Shown here piece after piece: positions 9,651 to 19,397 of a DNA stretch of 20,956 nt. The notes under the pieces are model-generated. The model had not been told where the DNA came from. It was given only the letters and a program-made list of their open reading frames with translations, and searched no databases. The DNA comes from Parasitella parasitica (Eukaryota > Mucoromycota > Mucoromycetes > Mucorales > Mucoraceae). Each line of letters begins with the position of its first letter. Within the stretch, counting starts at the first letter, position 1. Location of the stretch: the NCBI GenBank assembly GCA_025201805.1, contig MU619382.1:22212-43167 (forward strand), written 5' to 3'. A program made the translations under genes and the position numbers.

Positions 9651-11115
9651 AAAATCTGAAAAATGGTCAGAGATGCATGAAACTCAATTAAGTTGTAGAA
9701 TGGTGCAAAAAAAGAAGATTTTGGCTGAAGTTTGTGTCTCTATCGCTTAATAGTTTGTAAAGATGTCAGAGATTGCATAATGGGTCTTTAAGCTGGGAAA
9801 TAGATGATATTTATGATTAAGTGTCATTTATTTTCCCAAAACAATAAAGCTTCGCAAAAATAGCTTTCGAAGTCATATTTTGCAACATCTTGGCTATCAG
9901 TTGATATTAAGACATAAGCAGGTTGCTTATGAAGTACATGTTTTGCTCCCCAATTAAGAATAAGAGGTAGACTCATTTACAGCAACAAAATAGGCTGTAA
10001 ATTAAATCTCAGCAGTGTGTGTCCATTTGGTCCAAACCAATTTCTCAAAATCTTGCATACTTCGTTGCTAGATATCTCAGGAAAGTAATAGGTATTTTGG
10101 ATATAAGTTCTAAGTGTTTTATAATGATAACTAAATTTTGCATTCAACCATATAGATTTCAAGGCTATAAAAACACATTTTTTTTATTACCAATCTTCAA
10201 ATATTCCAAAAACGCCCTTTTTGATAGTTTTTGAGTAAAATCAGGTATATCTTGAGCACATTCAGCTCTATAAAGTTGACCAAACAAACCACCATGTCAA
10301 TACCTACACGTCAATATTTTGCTCATGGCTGTAGCTTTATTATTTCTACCAAAAATTAAAATTTTGTCTCAACCAAAACCAATCAACATTTTTTCGTCCC
10401 TATGTCTAGAGGGCCAAAATGGAGCCATTCAAAAGGGTAAAAAACCATACTGTTTGTCGCCATTATCTCGCTCAAAAATTGACATTTTTTAACCAAGCAA
10501 AAACCATTCCGTAGCCATTTTGTAGCTCTATGTTTGTAATGCTGTATCATGTATCTTCAAATATCTATTTTTGCTTTGAAAGTTATGGAAATAAATCAAG
10601 CCTCTGCTAAAAACATATGAAAAAATATTTTTTTTGACATTTCTATCTGAAAACTTATACATCTAGTAGAGAATCAAGTTTCAAACAGATCTCAATAACT
10701 ACTCAGGCCAAAGTGTCTTAGTGGTTTGTTGAGAAATAGGCGGACAAAGTTTATCGTAAAAAGTCAAAATTGGCCGAAGCCTGCCGAATTCGAGCTTAAC
10801 TATGACATGTTTAATACCAGCAGGTGTGCCAAAACGTGCTTTATTACGTTACTTAGGGATTTGAACATGGTTTTATTGAAAAATTTGGTATTTACGATAG
10901 GAAAATATGCTGTAAAATCTGTAAAATCTTGTTTTAGCAATATCTCGACAGGAAAGATAGATATCAAGAATCAGAAAAGGTAGCGAGGTTCAGTTACCAT
11001 ACTAGTATGAGCCTGTATTCTTTGTTTGGACCTCACATCCGTACCTGAAAATGACATTGAAGGTTGTCGTTCGCTTCGCTCACTTCACTGTGGTGAAAAT
11101 CAAATAGAATAAGAA
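9651..11115. repeat. Tandem repeat unit, copy B (about 1.46 kb), unknown element
   Basis: Direct, head-to-tail partner of copy A, diverged by many substitutions and short indels. Similarity runs to about 11065, then is interrupted by a 24-bp insert (11067-11090, TCGTTCGCTTCGCTCACTTC and four more bases) absent from copy A, and resumes weakly to about 11115. It has no open frame that looks coding. Terminal inverted repeats or a target-site duplication were not seen. Confidence 0.85.
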
Positions 11116-11645
11116 TTTACCGCCCTTGGGCTCCAACTTGAACCTCTGTTGTGAATATCATTTTCACAAAAGGGTGCTTGTTTTAGATACATGATGAAAT
11201 GTGTTGGGTTGCAAAATTAAATAGTAACCAGTAAATAGAACAGAAGAAAACTAACCATGTAGAAGAAAAGTACAAAACCATGCGAAATACACCATAAATG
11301 TTCATTAGTGAGGCGAGTAGTCGGTTATGGCTTATTTTATTAAACGAGAGTACATCGATAGGTAGTAATAAGGCTATCAATTTTTAGCAAGTGACGCAAA
11401 TGTCTGGCAGGTGTCAAACATTGATGATATACAACAATTTATTGTGAAGGATACGTAGTTTCCCGAAATCATTCAGGGTAGACCACCAATCATTATCAAT
11501 TTGATGCTAATATATGGTGGATTATTTTTTAGCGAGATATACACTCGTTCAGTACCATTGTTTAGCTTGATATCTAGTATTGCTGGGAGTTGATAAAATC
11601 CATCTTATGTTAGAGTTTCTATAGCAGCCTAGATATGTACGCTAT
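11116..11645. other. AT-rich intergenic DNA right of the tandem repeat
   Basis: No gene is recognised. On the minus strand two short protein-like frames are readable (about 11488-11577 and 11388-11488) but are cut by stops and may be part of the same decayed gene as 11646-12014. A plain intergenic reading is equally possible. Confidence 0.4.
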
Positions 11646-12014
11646 TCAGCAGCAGTTGAAATTATGATACTGATTCGTACCTGATACAATCATAGAATAT
11701 ATCCACAGTAGATCTGGATACGTAGTACTTGTAGGGATTGATAATGTAGATTTAACAGTATGTATTCGAAATCCACCATTGAATGTACAATTAGCAGGGC
11801 AATCATCGTTAGTTAAATTTGTGCCATTTTACAGAGCCTTATCGTATTCTCCAATTCGAAGATGAATGCCAACAAAGGCCATCTTGAACACAATGTATTT
11901 GAAAACGTTGTTCTGCTTTTTAGAAAAAAAAGCATCAACACCTTTCATAAACTCGGCAAGATTGTTGGATATTCTAAAAGATTGAGGCGTATTATTTGAA
12001 ATGAACACGATCAA
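11646..12014 (-). pseudogene. Degenerate reading frame of unknown identity
   Basis: On the minus strand one frame stays readable for about 123 codons with a single internal stop (TAA, 11829-11831), ending at TGA 11646-11648. The upstream half contains FKYIVFKMAFVGIHLRIGEY; the downstream half continues in the same frame with NDDCPANCTFNGGFRIHTVK, which looks protein-like. There is no ATG start; a TAA lies just before it. I recognise no family. It could be a relic gene, an exon of an undetected gene, or chance openness in AT-rich DNA. Confidence 0.25.
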
Positions 12015-12143
12015 GCATTAACATAGTGATTTCCTTTCGCACTGATTTTTGAGATTGAAATACAACGTGCTGCTGATTTCCATCCGCTCAGACTTTGTTG
12101 TGTGCATCTCTTTACCTTTTTCAACGCAAAATATATTAATAAA

Positions 12144-12935
12144 ATGGACGTTATTACAGCGTTTATCACAGCGAATAATTACCAACAACTCTTAAACCAC
12201 TGTGAGCAGTTGGAAATACAGGTATGGGACGCACAGTAATAGATGCAGTTCGCCAAGAAAGAAATTAACATGTAGGCAAGCAGCACGCGACAGATAAAGA
12301 AATCAACGTCAAGGAGGTGTATCCTGTTGCTTTAGCAAGTTGTATATTAGTCAATGATCTGTATAGTATTAATGAAATACCAAAAAAAATGTAGACGTAC
12401 ATCATTTATAAATTGCTTGTATTAGACAAACAGCTCGACATATACGTCAACGAATTAATGGCAGCGGAATCAACAATAGCACGCCGGAAATCGAGGCCAT
12501 GTGGAAAGTTGTAGTCGATATAATAAAAAAATCATACCCTCAAGTATATCATGATTTGAATGCGTTTGAATGGTCAGAGTGGATGCAGCCCTTAATCATC
12601 AAAATCAAAGAAAACACAAGAAATCACATGCTGCAACTTATCTCTAAAATCTATACATCGATCCAATTAAGCCAAGCATCAGATTATTTTGGGTTATCAC
12701 AAGCAGAAGTTTTACAGGAATTGGTAGTTTCGAGGGGTTGGGAGTACAATGAAGCGTCTCAAATCTTGAGTCCCGCAAAATCAGGCAAGTATAAAGTAGA
12801 CAAGCTCTTGATACATGATATTTATATCTACATACTAACATTTTGAAAACTCAAGCTCCCATCGCTCGCCCTACAACAGATAAAAATCAATTTGCCAAAC
12901 TTGCAGACATTGTTTTACATTTGGAGAAATATTAA
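12144..12935 (+). CDS. CSN8: COP9 signalosome subunit 8 (CSN8)
   Basis: Four exons: 12144-12221, 12281-12360 (or from 12284), 12426-12784, 12856-12935, giving 198 residues (human CSN8 209). The PCI-type CSN8/PSMD8/EIF3K domain fills most of it. Clear matches to human CSN8 are FITANNYQQLLNHCEQ, NDLQTARHIRQRI, MWKVVVDIIKKSYPQVYHDL with FEWSEWMQP, and YTSIQLSQASDYFGL. The end, NQFAKLADIVLHLEKY, matches the conserved C-terminal helix. The complex removes NEDD8 from cullins and so controls SCF-type ligases. Intron 3 (12785-12855) has a GC-AG boundary; the only GT donor nearby gives the wrong frame. The acceptor of intron 1 is ambiguous by one codon. A TATA-like ATATATTAATA lies just before the start. 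The stop is 22 bp from the stop of the convergent transporter gene. Confidence 0.93.
12785..12855 (+). other. GC-AG intron of CSN8
   Basis: Donor CAG|GCAAGT, acceptor CTCAAG. The GCAAGT donor has the strong consensus typical of GC-AG introns, and this joint alone links the PCI domain to the conserved C-terminal helix in frame. Confidence 0.8.
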
Positions 12936-12957
12936 AATCTATACATTTATCATGTAC

Positions 12958-14704
12958 TTAATCCGATCTATGATTTTCAATTAGTTTTTCGTTATTTTGC
13001 TGCTCTTCTAGATCAAAGGCAAGTCTTTTTAGATCGCCTTTCAGCCAGATAGAAGGCAACGATCCAACGCAAACGATGATGGCCACGACAATCATAGAGA
13101 GCTTCATGTTATTAGGCGGATCCGCTTCTGGACCAGCACGTAATGAGTCGATGATCACACAGAAGATAAGCATGGCAGCAGTCAAGATTGCCCATAACAG
13201 TGCAGACGAGACTGATTCTGGAACGGGATAAGAGACTAAAATGGAGTGAGTGACATACCCAAAAAAAAAAAAAAAAAGGATAAGCAGAGTACATACTTTC
13301 GCATGCGAGTTCCAAATGGAGAGGGAATAATGCATAAGCAAAGAACCCATTCCAAATGCATGCAATTAATATAACATTAAAACCATTTGGGATCACTACA
13401 TAACATGGCATGAGTCGTTAAACATGTGGGTTTCTTGCGAATACTGCCTTACTTTCAAAGATGAACATAATGTACGTAAATGCCATCAAAGGGGTCAACA
13501 ATTTGATCAGCATAACATGTTGTCCGGTCTTACCCACCCAATACCCTGAACAAATACCGCCAGCAAATCCAGCAATCACGACCGCTGCTGCACAATACCC
13601 TGATTGCTGATCTGTATAACCATATGGAGATATGGCTTCTATGATCAATGTAGAAACGGAAAACACCATTCCTGCATTCACAGCGCATAATATGGTGATC
13701 CACCAGAATCCGGTGTTTTTCATCAAACATTGAACGCCTTGTCTAACACTCATACGCTCTTGATCAGATGATGGAGAAGATGGGATTTTGGGCGAGGCCG
13801 GCAGAAATACGGACGGTATTGCAGACACAGTTGCAATAATAGCGATAACGATGAGTGTCTTTGGCACGTTTGTGGTCGTAGGAGCAAGTAAAGGGACAAT
13901 AATGGGTGCAATTGCCATACCAATAGACAGTGCTGTATATTGAAGCGTTAGTCTCAAGCTCAAGCACGTTATTTTCATTGGTATTTACTTGATAACGTGT
14001 TGGCTATGCCTCTATGCTCAGGTGCAAACCAAACAGATGCCATCTAAAGATATCCACATTAGTCTTGCTTTTGAAGATGGTTCTAAAAAAAAAAAAAAAA
14101 AAAGAAGTACCTTTGTAGCAATGCTACGCAGATGAGGTTACTAATCGTCGTATACATATACAGTATATGCGAATCGCGGGTCAAGTAGAACCACTTACTT
14201 GTATATAAATGGCCCACCAATACTGGCAATGAACTGGCCAGCCATCATAGCAGTATATCGTTTATTTTCAGGAACGATAATAGCAATGCATCGAATCCAG
14301 CAGCCCAGTAAGTTACAGCTACCAGCAAAGATGATGTTTGCTTTGATACCAAAGCGCTGATAAGACCAGCCCGTTAAAAGAGAAAACAAGGTGTTGATGA
14401 TGGCAGATACATTCGAGAGCCAATTCAAGGCAGTAAAATCGATCTTTAGCCATTCAGATATAGCCATAGGCGAACTGGATGCACTCAGCCACATCAACGA
14501 GCAAGCACTGTTGACGAGCATAACACTTAACACTTGCAACCATGCAACCCATGTTGTTCCATAGGCGACGGTCTCTGAGTCGGCTTTGTTGATGTCTCTA
14601 TCTACTGATGATGAGGACGAGCAAGCTGCAGAGGAGATGGAACCAGTTACTATGGGCAAGCTACTTGATATACGTGCTTTTTCACTGATTATAGCTGACG
14701 ACAT
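12958..14704 (-). CDS. Major facilitator transporter, SLC49/FLVCR-like
   Basis: Six exons on the minus strand: 14199-14704, 14111-14123, 13989-14043, 13453-13932, 13297-13395, 12958-13235, giving 476 residues. After a Ser-rich, cytosolic N-tail (about 1-47) there are about 12 hydrophobic segments. Family marks match FLVCR proteins: FTALNWLSNVSAIINTLFSL in the first half, GCWIRC, GQFIASIGGPFIYNIATKMA, ASVWFAPEHRGIANTLST, FFAYALFPLHLELACEISYP and PESVSSALLW. SLC49 members carry heme, choline or related small molecules across membranes in animals; fungal substrates are not known to me, so the cargo is left open. The loop after transmembrane segment 4 is rebuilt only by using a 13-nt microexon. 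Stop (TAA) is 22 bp from the CSN8 stop. Intron 13237-13296 carries a 17-A run on the plus strand. Confidence 0.88.
14111..14123 (-). other. 13-nt microexon of the SLC49-like gene
   Basis: CATTGCTACAAAG between GCGTAG and GTACTT on the minus strand. It completes the Asn codon and adds Ile-Ala-Thr-Lys, restoring the family motif GGPFIYN-IATK-MASVWF in frame. Without it exon 1 (ending in phase 2) cannot join the exon at 13989-14043 (starting in phase 0). Confidence 0.85.
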
Positions 14705-15305
14705 TATTGCAAATTATATAGATATGATGAAAAGAAAAACAGATCAATGAAAGAGGTACAATCTTTCTACGTTCTATTTTAGATCACAATATGCAAGCAA
14801 TATGTACAATATATGTCCTCAAGGTCACCTTTAAGCGGCTCGTGTTTATGTAATGAAAAAAGCTTTTACAGATATACACACATACTCTAACATAAAACAA
14901 TAAAGACGAGGAGAAGAAGAAGGAGGAAAAGGAATGGAAGGCCAAGCGATGCCTATAAAGAAGGGAGCAAAAGCCAGAAAAGCGCTACTCCCTCATAGAC
15001 ATATGCAAATGTATCTATTGACATGGTGATGGTGTGCTCGTTTTAAACAATATTGCAAACTGAAAAGTAATCCCCTATATTATGCTTTTGATAAGAATAT
15101 AAACTATATCCCTTGATATTGGACCCATGCATGTGTATTTACTTAGGTATATGCTATCTTTCAATTACGCCCAGAGTTTTTCTACATGTCATCTGTGCAA
15201 TTCAGAGCATCAGTAGACTAGCAAAAATTGATCTGTACACCAATAAAGATGCGAGTTGATATTGTATTATTTCCGTTTCAAAAAGTTAAATTACAAACTT
15301 GTGAT

Positions 15306-15350
15306 GGGGGGGGGGGAGACAAGAGAGAGAGAGAGAGAGAAAGAGAGAGC
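15306..15350. repeat. G11 run followed by a GA microsatellite
   Basis: Eleven G at 15306-15316, then a nearly pure GA/AG dinucleotide tract to about 15350. Confidence 0.9.
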
Positions 15351-16057
15351 TCATTGCCTTTTAAGGTCGCATGTACAAAGCATTGGTGGCACAATCTTTA
15401 ATAACCCTTATTGTTGCGATCTTTTGTCACACTATTAATGAGCGCATTGTTGTTTGTGTTCGAAAAAAGGAGAGCTAAAAATAAGACGTACAAGAAGGCG
15501 TTTAATAGAATATCCCAATGCGTATTTTCATCAATTCGCCTCAATTAGATTATATAAATATATTGGTGTGTTTGCGCTGATCAGCATCAACCCTGCTTTA
15601 ACGTTATGTGCTTAATTGATTTAATGTGAGTAGCTCATGTTGATCGATACATGAATGCGATGGGATTGATTGCTTAAATTGCTGGGAGAAGACCATCATC
15701 GTTGCATACTCCTTTATTTAACCTTTCCAACTATATACTAATCTTGATGTATGTAACTTGCGACATCTTAAATTTCGGAAGCAACTTCCAGCATCACCAT
15801 CATCAATTTGGTTATTGTATGCTTGTTGGAAAAACAGCCAAAAACCAAGCCATGTTTGGTTGATGGCTGAATTTGATATTTCATGATTGAGCAATCAAAA
15901 ATCGCTTAAAAGAATCCCTTTAATAACAAACATATGGACACTAGGTAATGCCAAGCCTGCCTTACGTGACAAACATGCATAACATGCATACATTAGAGTT
16001 ACTTTTGGAAATTCACAAAATGTTAAAGACAAAAGTCGTGATAATAAAATTAGATTA

Positions 16058-16063
16058 TTTATT
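16058..16063 (-). terminator. Candidate polyadenylation signal of the IQ gene
   Basis: AATAAA on the minus strand, about 110 nt past the stop codon at 16171-16173. Confidence 0.4.
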
Positions 16064-16170
16064 AAAAAGTATAATGCAATTTTTTAAGAGATTTGCAGGT
16101 ATATTTACTAGAAGTAAGGACAAATCCATGTGGGTAATACGAGGAATATAGGAGGGGGGGGGGGGTTATA

Positions 16171-16530
16171 TTACTTTTGGGACAAAAAATTGCGTCTATC
16201 CGCGTGTGGAGTTTTTGTTAGTTTTGTTGACCTTGCTGTTATCATTGATTTTGCCATTGTTTTGACTGTGCCTGCATTGTTGCTTCTAACATTTTGTAAT
16301 TCGCGTCTGACGTGTGGCACAGCAGATGGTCTCACCATGTCTTCAGCTGGATTTTTTCTGGAAGTGGTGGGGCGGGAAGAACGACGATAGGAACTGAGTG
16401 AATCAGATGACAGGGATGCTGTTGTGATGGATGACAGTGATGGTTTTGATGAAGATGGTGGTTTTGCTGAAGATGGTGGTTTTGCTGAAGATGGTGGTTT
16501 TACTGAAGATTTCAACACTGGACGACGCAC

Positions 16531-16571
<41 letters not shown>

Positions 16572-18091
16572 GCTTCTTGCTGCTCGTATTAATTGCTGCT
16601 GCTGCTGTGGTTGTGGTTGTGGTTATCTTTGATGATTTGGGAGCTTGGTTTCTCTTGATAGTTGCAATTTCTTCCAAAGCCAGGTCTAATTTAGCTTGCA
16701 TCATTTTCCTTGATTCTCCATCTTTCTTTGCTTGGTCTTGTCGTGCAATTTCGGCATCCTTCATGCGATCTAAAATGCTGGTCATCATATCCTCCATTCT
16801 ATATCTGGTATTGGCTTCTTTCTGTAAGCGAGCCTTTAGCGAATCGATCTCAGCTTGGCGATTGTCGACTTCCTCGCTTATGCGATCGTGGATGGCTTCC
16901 TGCTGTTCGTCGATGATATCGGTCATGCTTTGCACTGCCTTTTCAAAGGCCTTGCGCATGGCTGATTCTTCACACAGACGCTGCTCCAGCTTGTTCAGCC
17001 TGTCGTCCACAGCGTTCATTTGGCGACGATGCAGGCGGCTGCAGATATTGGCCAAGTTCAAAAATACTCGCTGCTCTGGGCAGAATTGAGAAAAGGCTTG
17101 TTTGTTTTCGCGGCGGCTGCGATAACCACGCCAAAGAGACTGGATCTTGACTGCAGCTTGGTCTTGTCGGAAATAGTCATTGTCTTGGTCGTCCTCGTCA
17201 TCAGACAATGGGTAGAAGATGCAATGTGATTCAAGCTCTTGGCCATCAGACATGTAATCATCATCGTCAATGTAGCCTTCGTCACTTGCGATATAAGTGA
17301 GTGAGGTAGGACATTGCTGGACAAACGTCATTTCAGACGACTTGTTTAGTTTGATCAAGACTGTGTGCGAGGGCGAATTCATTTTGAGAGTGGTTGTGCT
17401 GTTGGCGGAGTCTGAGAAGTCTGCGCCAGAAGCAATCGAACGGCCTATGTGAAAGAGTGAGCATTCCATGTACAATGAATTTCTTTTTTTTTTTTTGCTC
17501 ATGTTACCTGGACGCATGTAGGATGTTGTCCTTGTTGGTGTAACGGTTTGGTGCATGTGGTGTTTGCGAATATCGGATAAGAAGTATGCGGGTCCGACAG
17601 CTTCAGTTGATTGGACTGAGCTAGTCTCAACAGACTCGCGTCTGCTTGTAGTTTGAATAGGCAAGTATAGCGGTGAGACCATGCCATCATCGACTAGGCT
17701 CTCATCGTACACCGATTCCTCATCTTCATAGTAAACCATGTGATGGTTGTCATTGTACTGATCCGTCTCAATTGCCGTGTAGCTGCTATTCGTGAATGAA
17801 GATTCATCGAAATACGAATATTCTCTTTCGTCATCTAAATAGGCTAACTCTTGCAATTTTTTTTTGGCTGGGAATTCGTATTTGTATTGTTCTGGAGTGA
17901 GGTACTGATCTACTTGCCGATAAAAGTGGACATCGTCATACTCATTGCTGCTTTGGTGGGACTAAAAGCGGAAAGTAGACTAAACGTCAGATCAAGGAAC
18001 AAGCTACCATCTGGTTTAAATTTACCTGCTTAATTGGATACGCTGACATGCTTCTAAGGGTGTCGATTTCTTGATTATATTTAGCAGACAT
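16171..18091 (-). CDS. IQ-motif and coiled-coil protein, function unknown
   Basis: Two exons on the minus strand, 18026-18091 and 16171-17961, giving 618 residues; an optional 63-nt intron (17445-17507) would cut this to 597. The N-terminal half is acidic and Ser/Tyr-rich (DDEREYSYFDESS). An IQ motif, AAVKIQSLWRGYRSRR (about residues 291-307), is a probable calmodulin or myosin-light-chain site. A coiled coil of roughly 120 residues follows (about 330-455, with LNKLEQRLCEE and AEIDSLKARLQKE). The C-terminal part is low-complexity and basic: Thr and Ala runs, 13 Thr from an ACT microsatellite, and an 18-bp tandem repeat encoding Ser/Ala/Lys/Pro. This architecture suggests a cytoskeletal or septum-associated scaffold, which is inference only. 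The start is the first ATG; a longer open frame upstream lacks an ATG. Confidence 0.82.
16451..16504. repeat. 18-bp coding tandem repeat, 3 copies
   Basis: Unit GAAGATGGTGGTTTTGCT on the plus strand three times, the last with ACT for GCT; a partial unit follows. On the coding strand it gives Lys-Pro-Pro-Ser-Ser-Ala/Ser repeats in the basic C-terminus of the IQ protein. Confidence 0.95.
16531..16571. repeat. AGT trinucleotide microsatellite coding poly-Thr
   Basis: Thirteen perfect AGT units on the plus strand, read as ACT (Thr) codons in the IQ protein. Confidence 0.97.
17445..17507 (-). other. Optional intron (exitron-like) in the IQ gene
   Basis: GTAACA donor and CACATAG acceptor bound 63 nt, a multiple of three with no in-frame stop. 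Retention adds 21 residues including a Lys run from a 12-A tract; splicing joins SYMRPG to RSIASG in frame. A CTCAC branch-like word lies 12-16 nt before the acceptor. Confidence 0.6.
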
Positions 18092-19397
18092 TTTTCTTTC
18101 TCTATTGTTCGAACTTATATGTAAAAAGGAAAGACAAGGGATTTTTTTTTCTTTTCTTATTTTCTTCAAGAAGATAAAAAAATAAAATAAAAAAAAAGGA
18201 ACAAGAAGGAAAAAGGAGTGTGTATAATAAAGGAATGGGAAGGGGAGAAAAAAGAGAAAAAACTGATTTAAAAGAATGGAAAAATAAATAGAACTGCTGT
18301 ATTTATATAAATGGATTTTAATATTTTGCTGTCAATTATATAAGGGGACATGCAGAGTGAGAGTGAAAGTGAGAGAGCGAGAGAAAAAAAAAAAAAAAGG
18401 AGACATAACCATTCAATTGGTCAAGGTAGTTGTGTGGGTTACACCTGCTGATCCCTTATATTGTAATTTCGGTGTGTATGGTCAGAATGGTCGAATTGAT
18501 TGTGTAGGCGTCTACATGTGTGTTGCCGTTATGTCATGAATGCAACGGCGAAAGAGTGTGATGGCATCCACCAGATCAGGCTCAGGACAAGCAATCAGGC
18601 TCCTACAAGAAAAGAAGTCGGAAGCATGCTTCAAACGACTTTATATTACCATATTCAACACAATAAAAAATAATCGATCATGAACAATTTGGACAAAAAC
18701 AAGAGGGAAAGGCATTGTTTTTGTGCTACAACCCGGCTGTTGTTTCTACCTCACCCCCCCCCCCCCCACTCACGAACATCGTATGGTCGATCTTCATACA
18801 CACCATGACGTCTCCTCAAGATGATACTCACTTTCTCTGCCTCTCACACTCCCCCCCCCCCTTTTTTTTTTTCTCTCGCCTCCGGGGATCATTTCTTTTG
18901 TACAGATGAATACTCGGATGCAACCTTCCACTGTCAATGTTATTTTTCCCTTAATGTTTATGTAGCTATTTTTATCTCCCTCCCCACTTTTTTTTTGTAT
19001 GCCTAAAGGGAACCTCGAGTTCACTCCCCACTGCTGATGATCTCCTTGATTTTTTTTTTTTTTTCATTTATTGATCTATCAAGTCATCGACATCAGAAAT
19101 TTAGCCCCTTCTTGCCGATGGTGAAAATCCACTGCCCACAAATAGACACAAAAACTGACACGAAAATACAACATTGCCGTCACGACGTGTCTTACACGAC
19201 CCATCCAACTCGACTACATGGCCCCAAAAAAGCAATGTTCATGGTCAAATGAGGAGCAACCATTGTTTATTGATGCGGCCAATTTTACATAATAATGAAA
19301 CAAATGCGGCAAGGTAGTTTCAAGTCAAGTTTATTATCAAATACAGGTATACGAGGTATATATCATCAGATTGTACATATATACAGAAAAAGACGGT
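18092..19397. other. Intergenic region; promoter of the IQ gene and 3' flank of the F-box gene
   Basis: No gene was recognised. The IQ-gene side (18092-18300) is strongly purine-rich on the plus strand, i.e. pyrimidine-rich on the transcript strand, as is usual for fungal leaders. Further right there are a GA-rich stretch with an A15 run (18355-18400), a C14 run (18754-18767) and a C11 run followed by T11 (18851-18872). Short open frames here are low-complexity and not convincing. Confidence 0.6.
19330..19335 (-). terminator. Candidate polyadenylation signal of the F-box gene
   Basis: AATAAA on the minus strand, 62 nt past the stop codon at 19398-19400. Confidence 0.45.

Larger units (their letters stand above)
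14705..16170. other. Intergenic region; promoter of the SLC49-like gene and 3' flank of the IQ gene
   Basis: No gene, tRNA or known element was recognised on either strand. The SLC49-like promoter lies at the left. A G11 run plus a GA microsatellite (15306-15350), an imperfect hairpin (15836-15868) and a G12 run (16154-16165) are the only structures noted. Confidence 0.6.

Noticed and set aside
8754-10983. Open frames of 60-85 codons within the tandem repeat
   Set aside because: They are not shared in position or frame between the two copies and match no family; AT-rich DNA gives such frames by chance.
12361-12425. CSN8 exon 2 continuing to later donors (GTATTA or GTAGAC)
   Set aside because: These add or remove residues relative to the family. 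The GTATAG donor with TTAG acceptor gives NDLQTARHIRQRI, matching human CSN8 residue for residue in length.
13112-13411. 99-codon minus-strand frame extending past the SLC49 exon into a Phe run
   Set aside because: The Phe run is the intron's polypyrimidine tract; splicing at the GTATGT donor (13291-13296) continues the family sequence instead.
16424-17089. 221-codon plus-strand frame with long poly-Val and a Glu-Asp-Gly-Gly repeat
   Set aside because: It is the antisense shadow of the IQ/coiled-coil gene: the poly-Val comes from the AGT microsatellite and the repeat from the 18-bp units. The minus frame has the IQ motif, coiled coil and a proper start.
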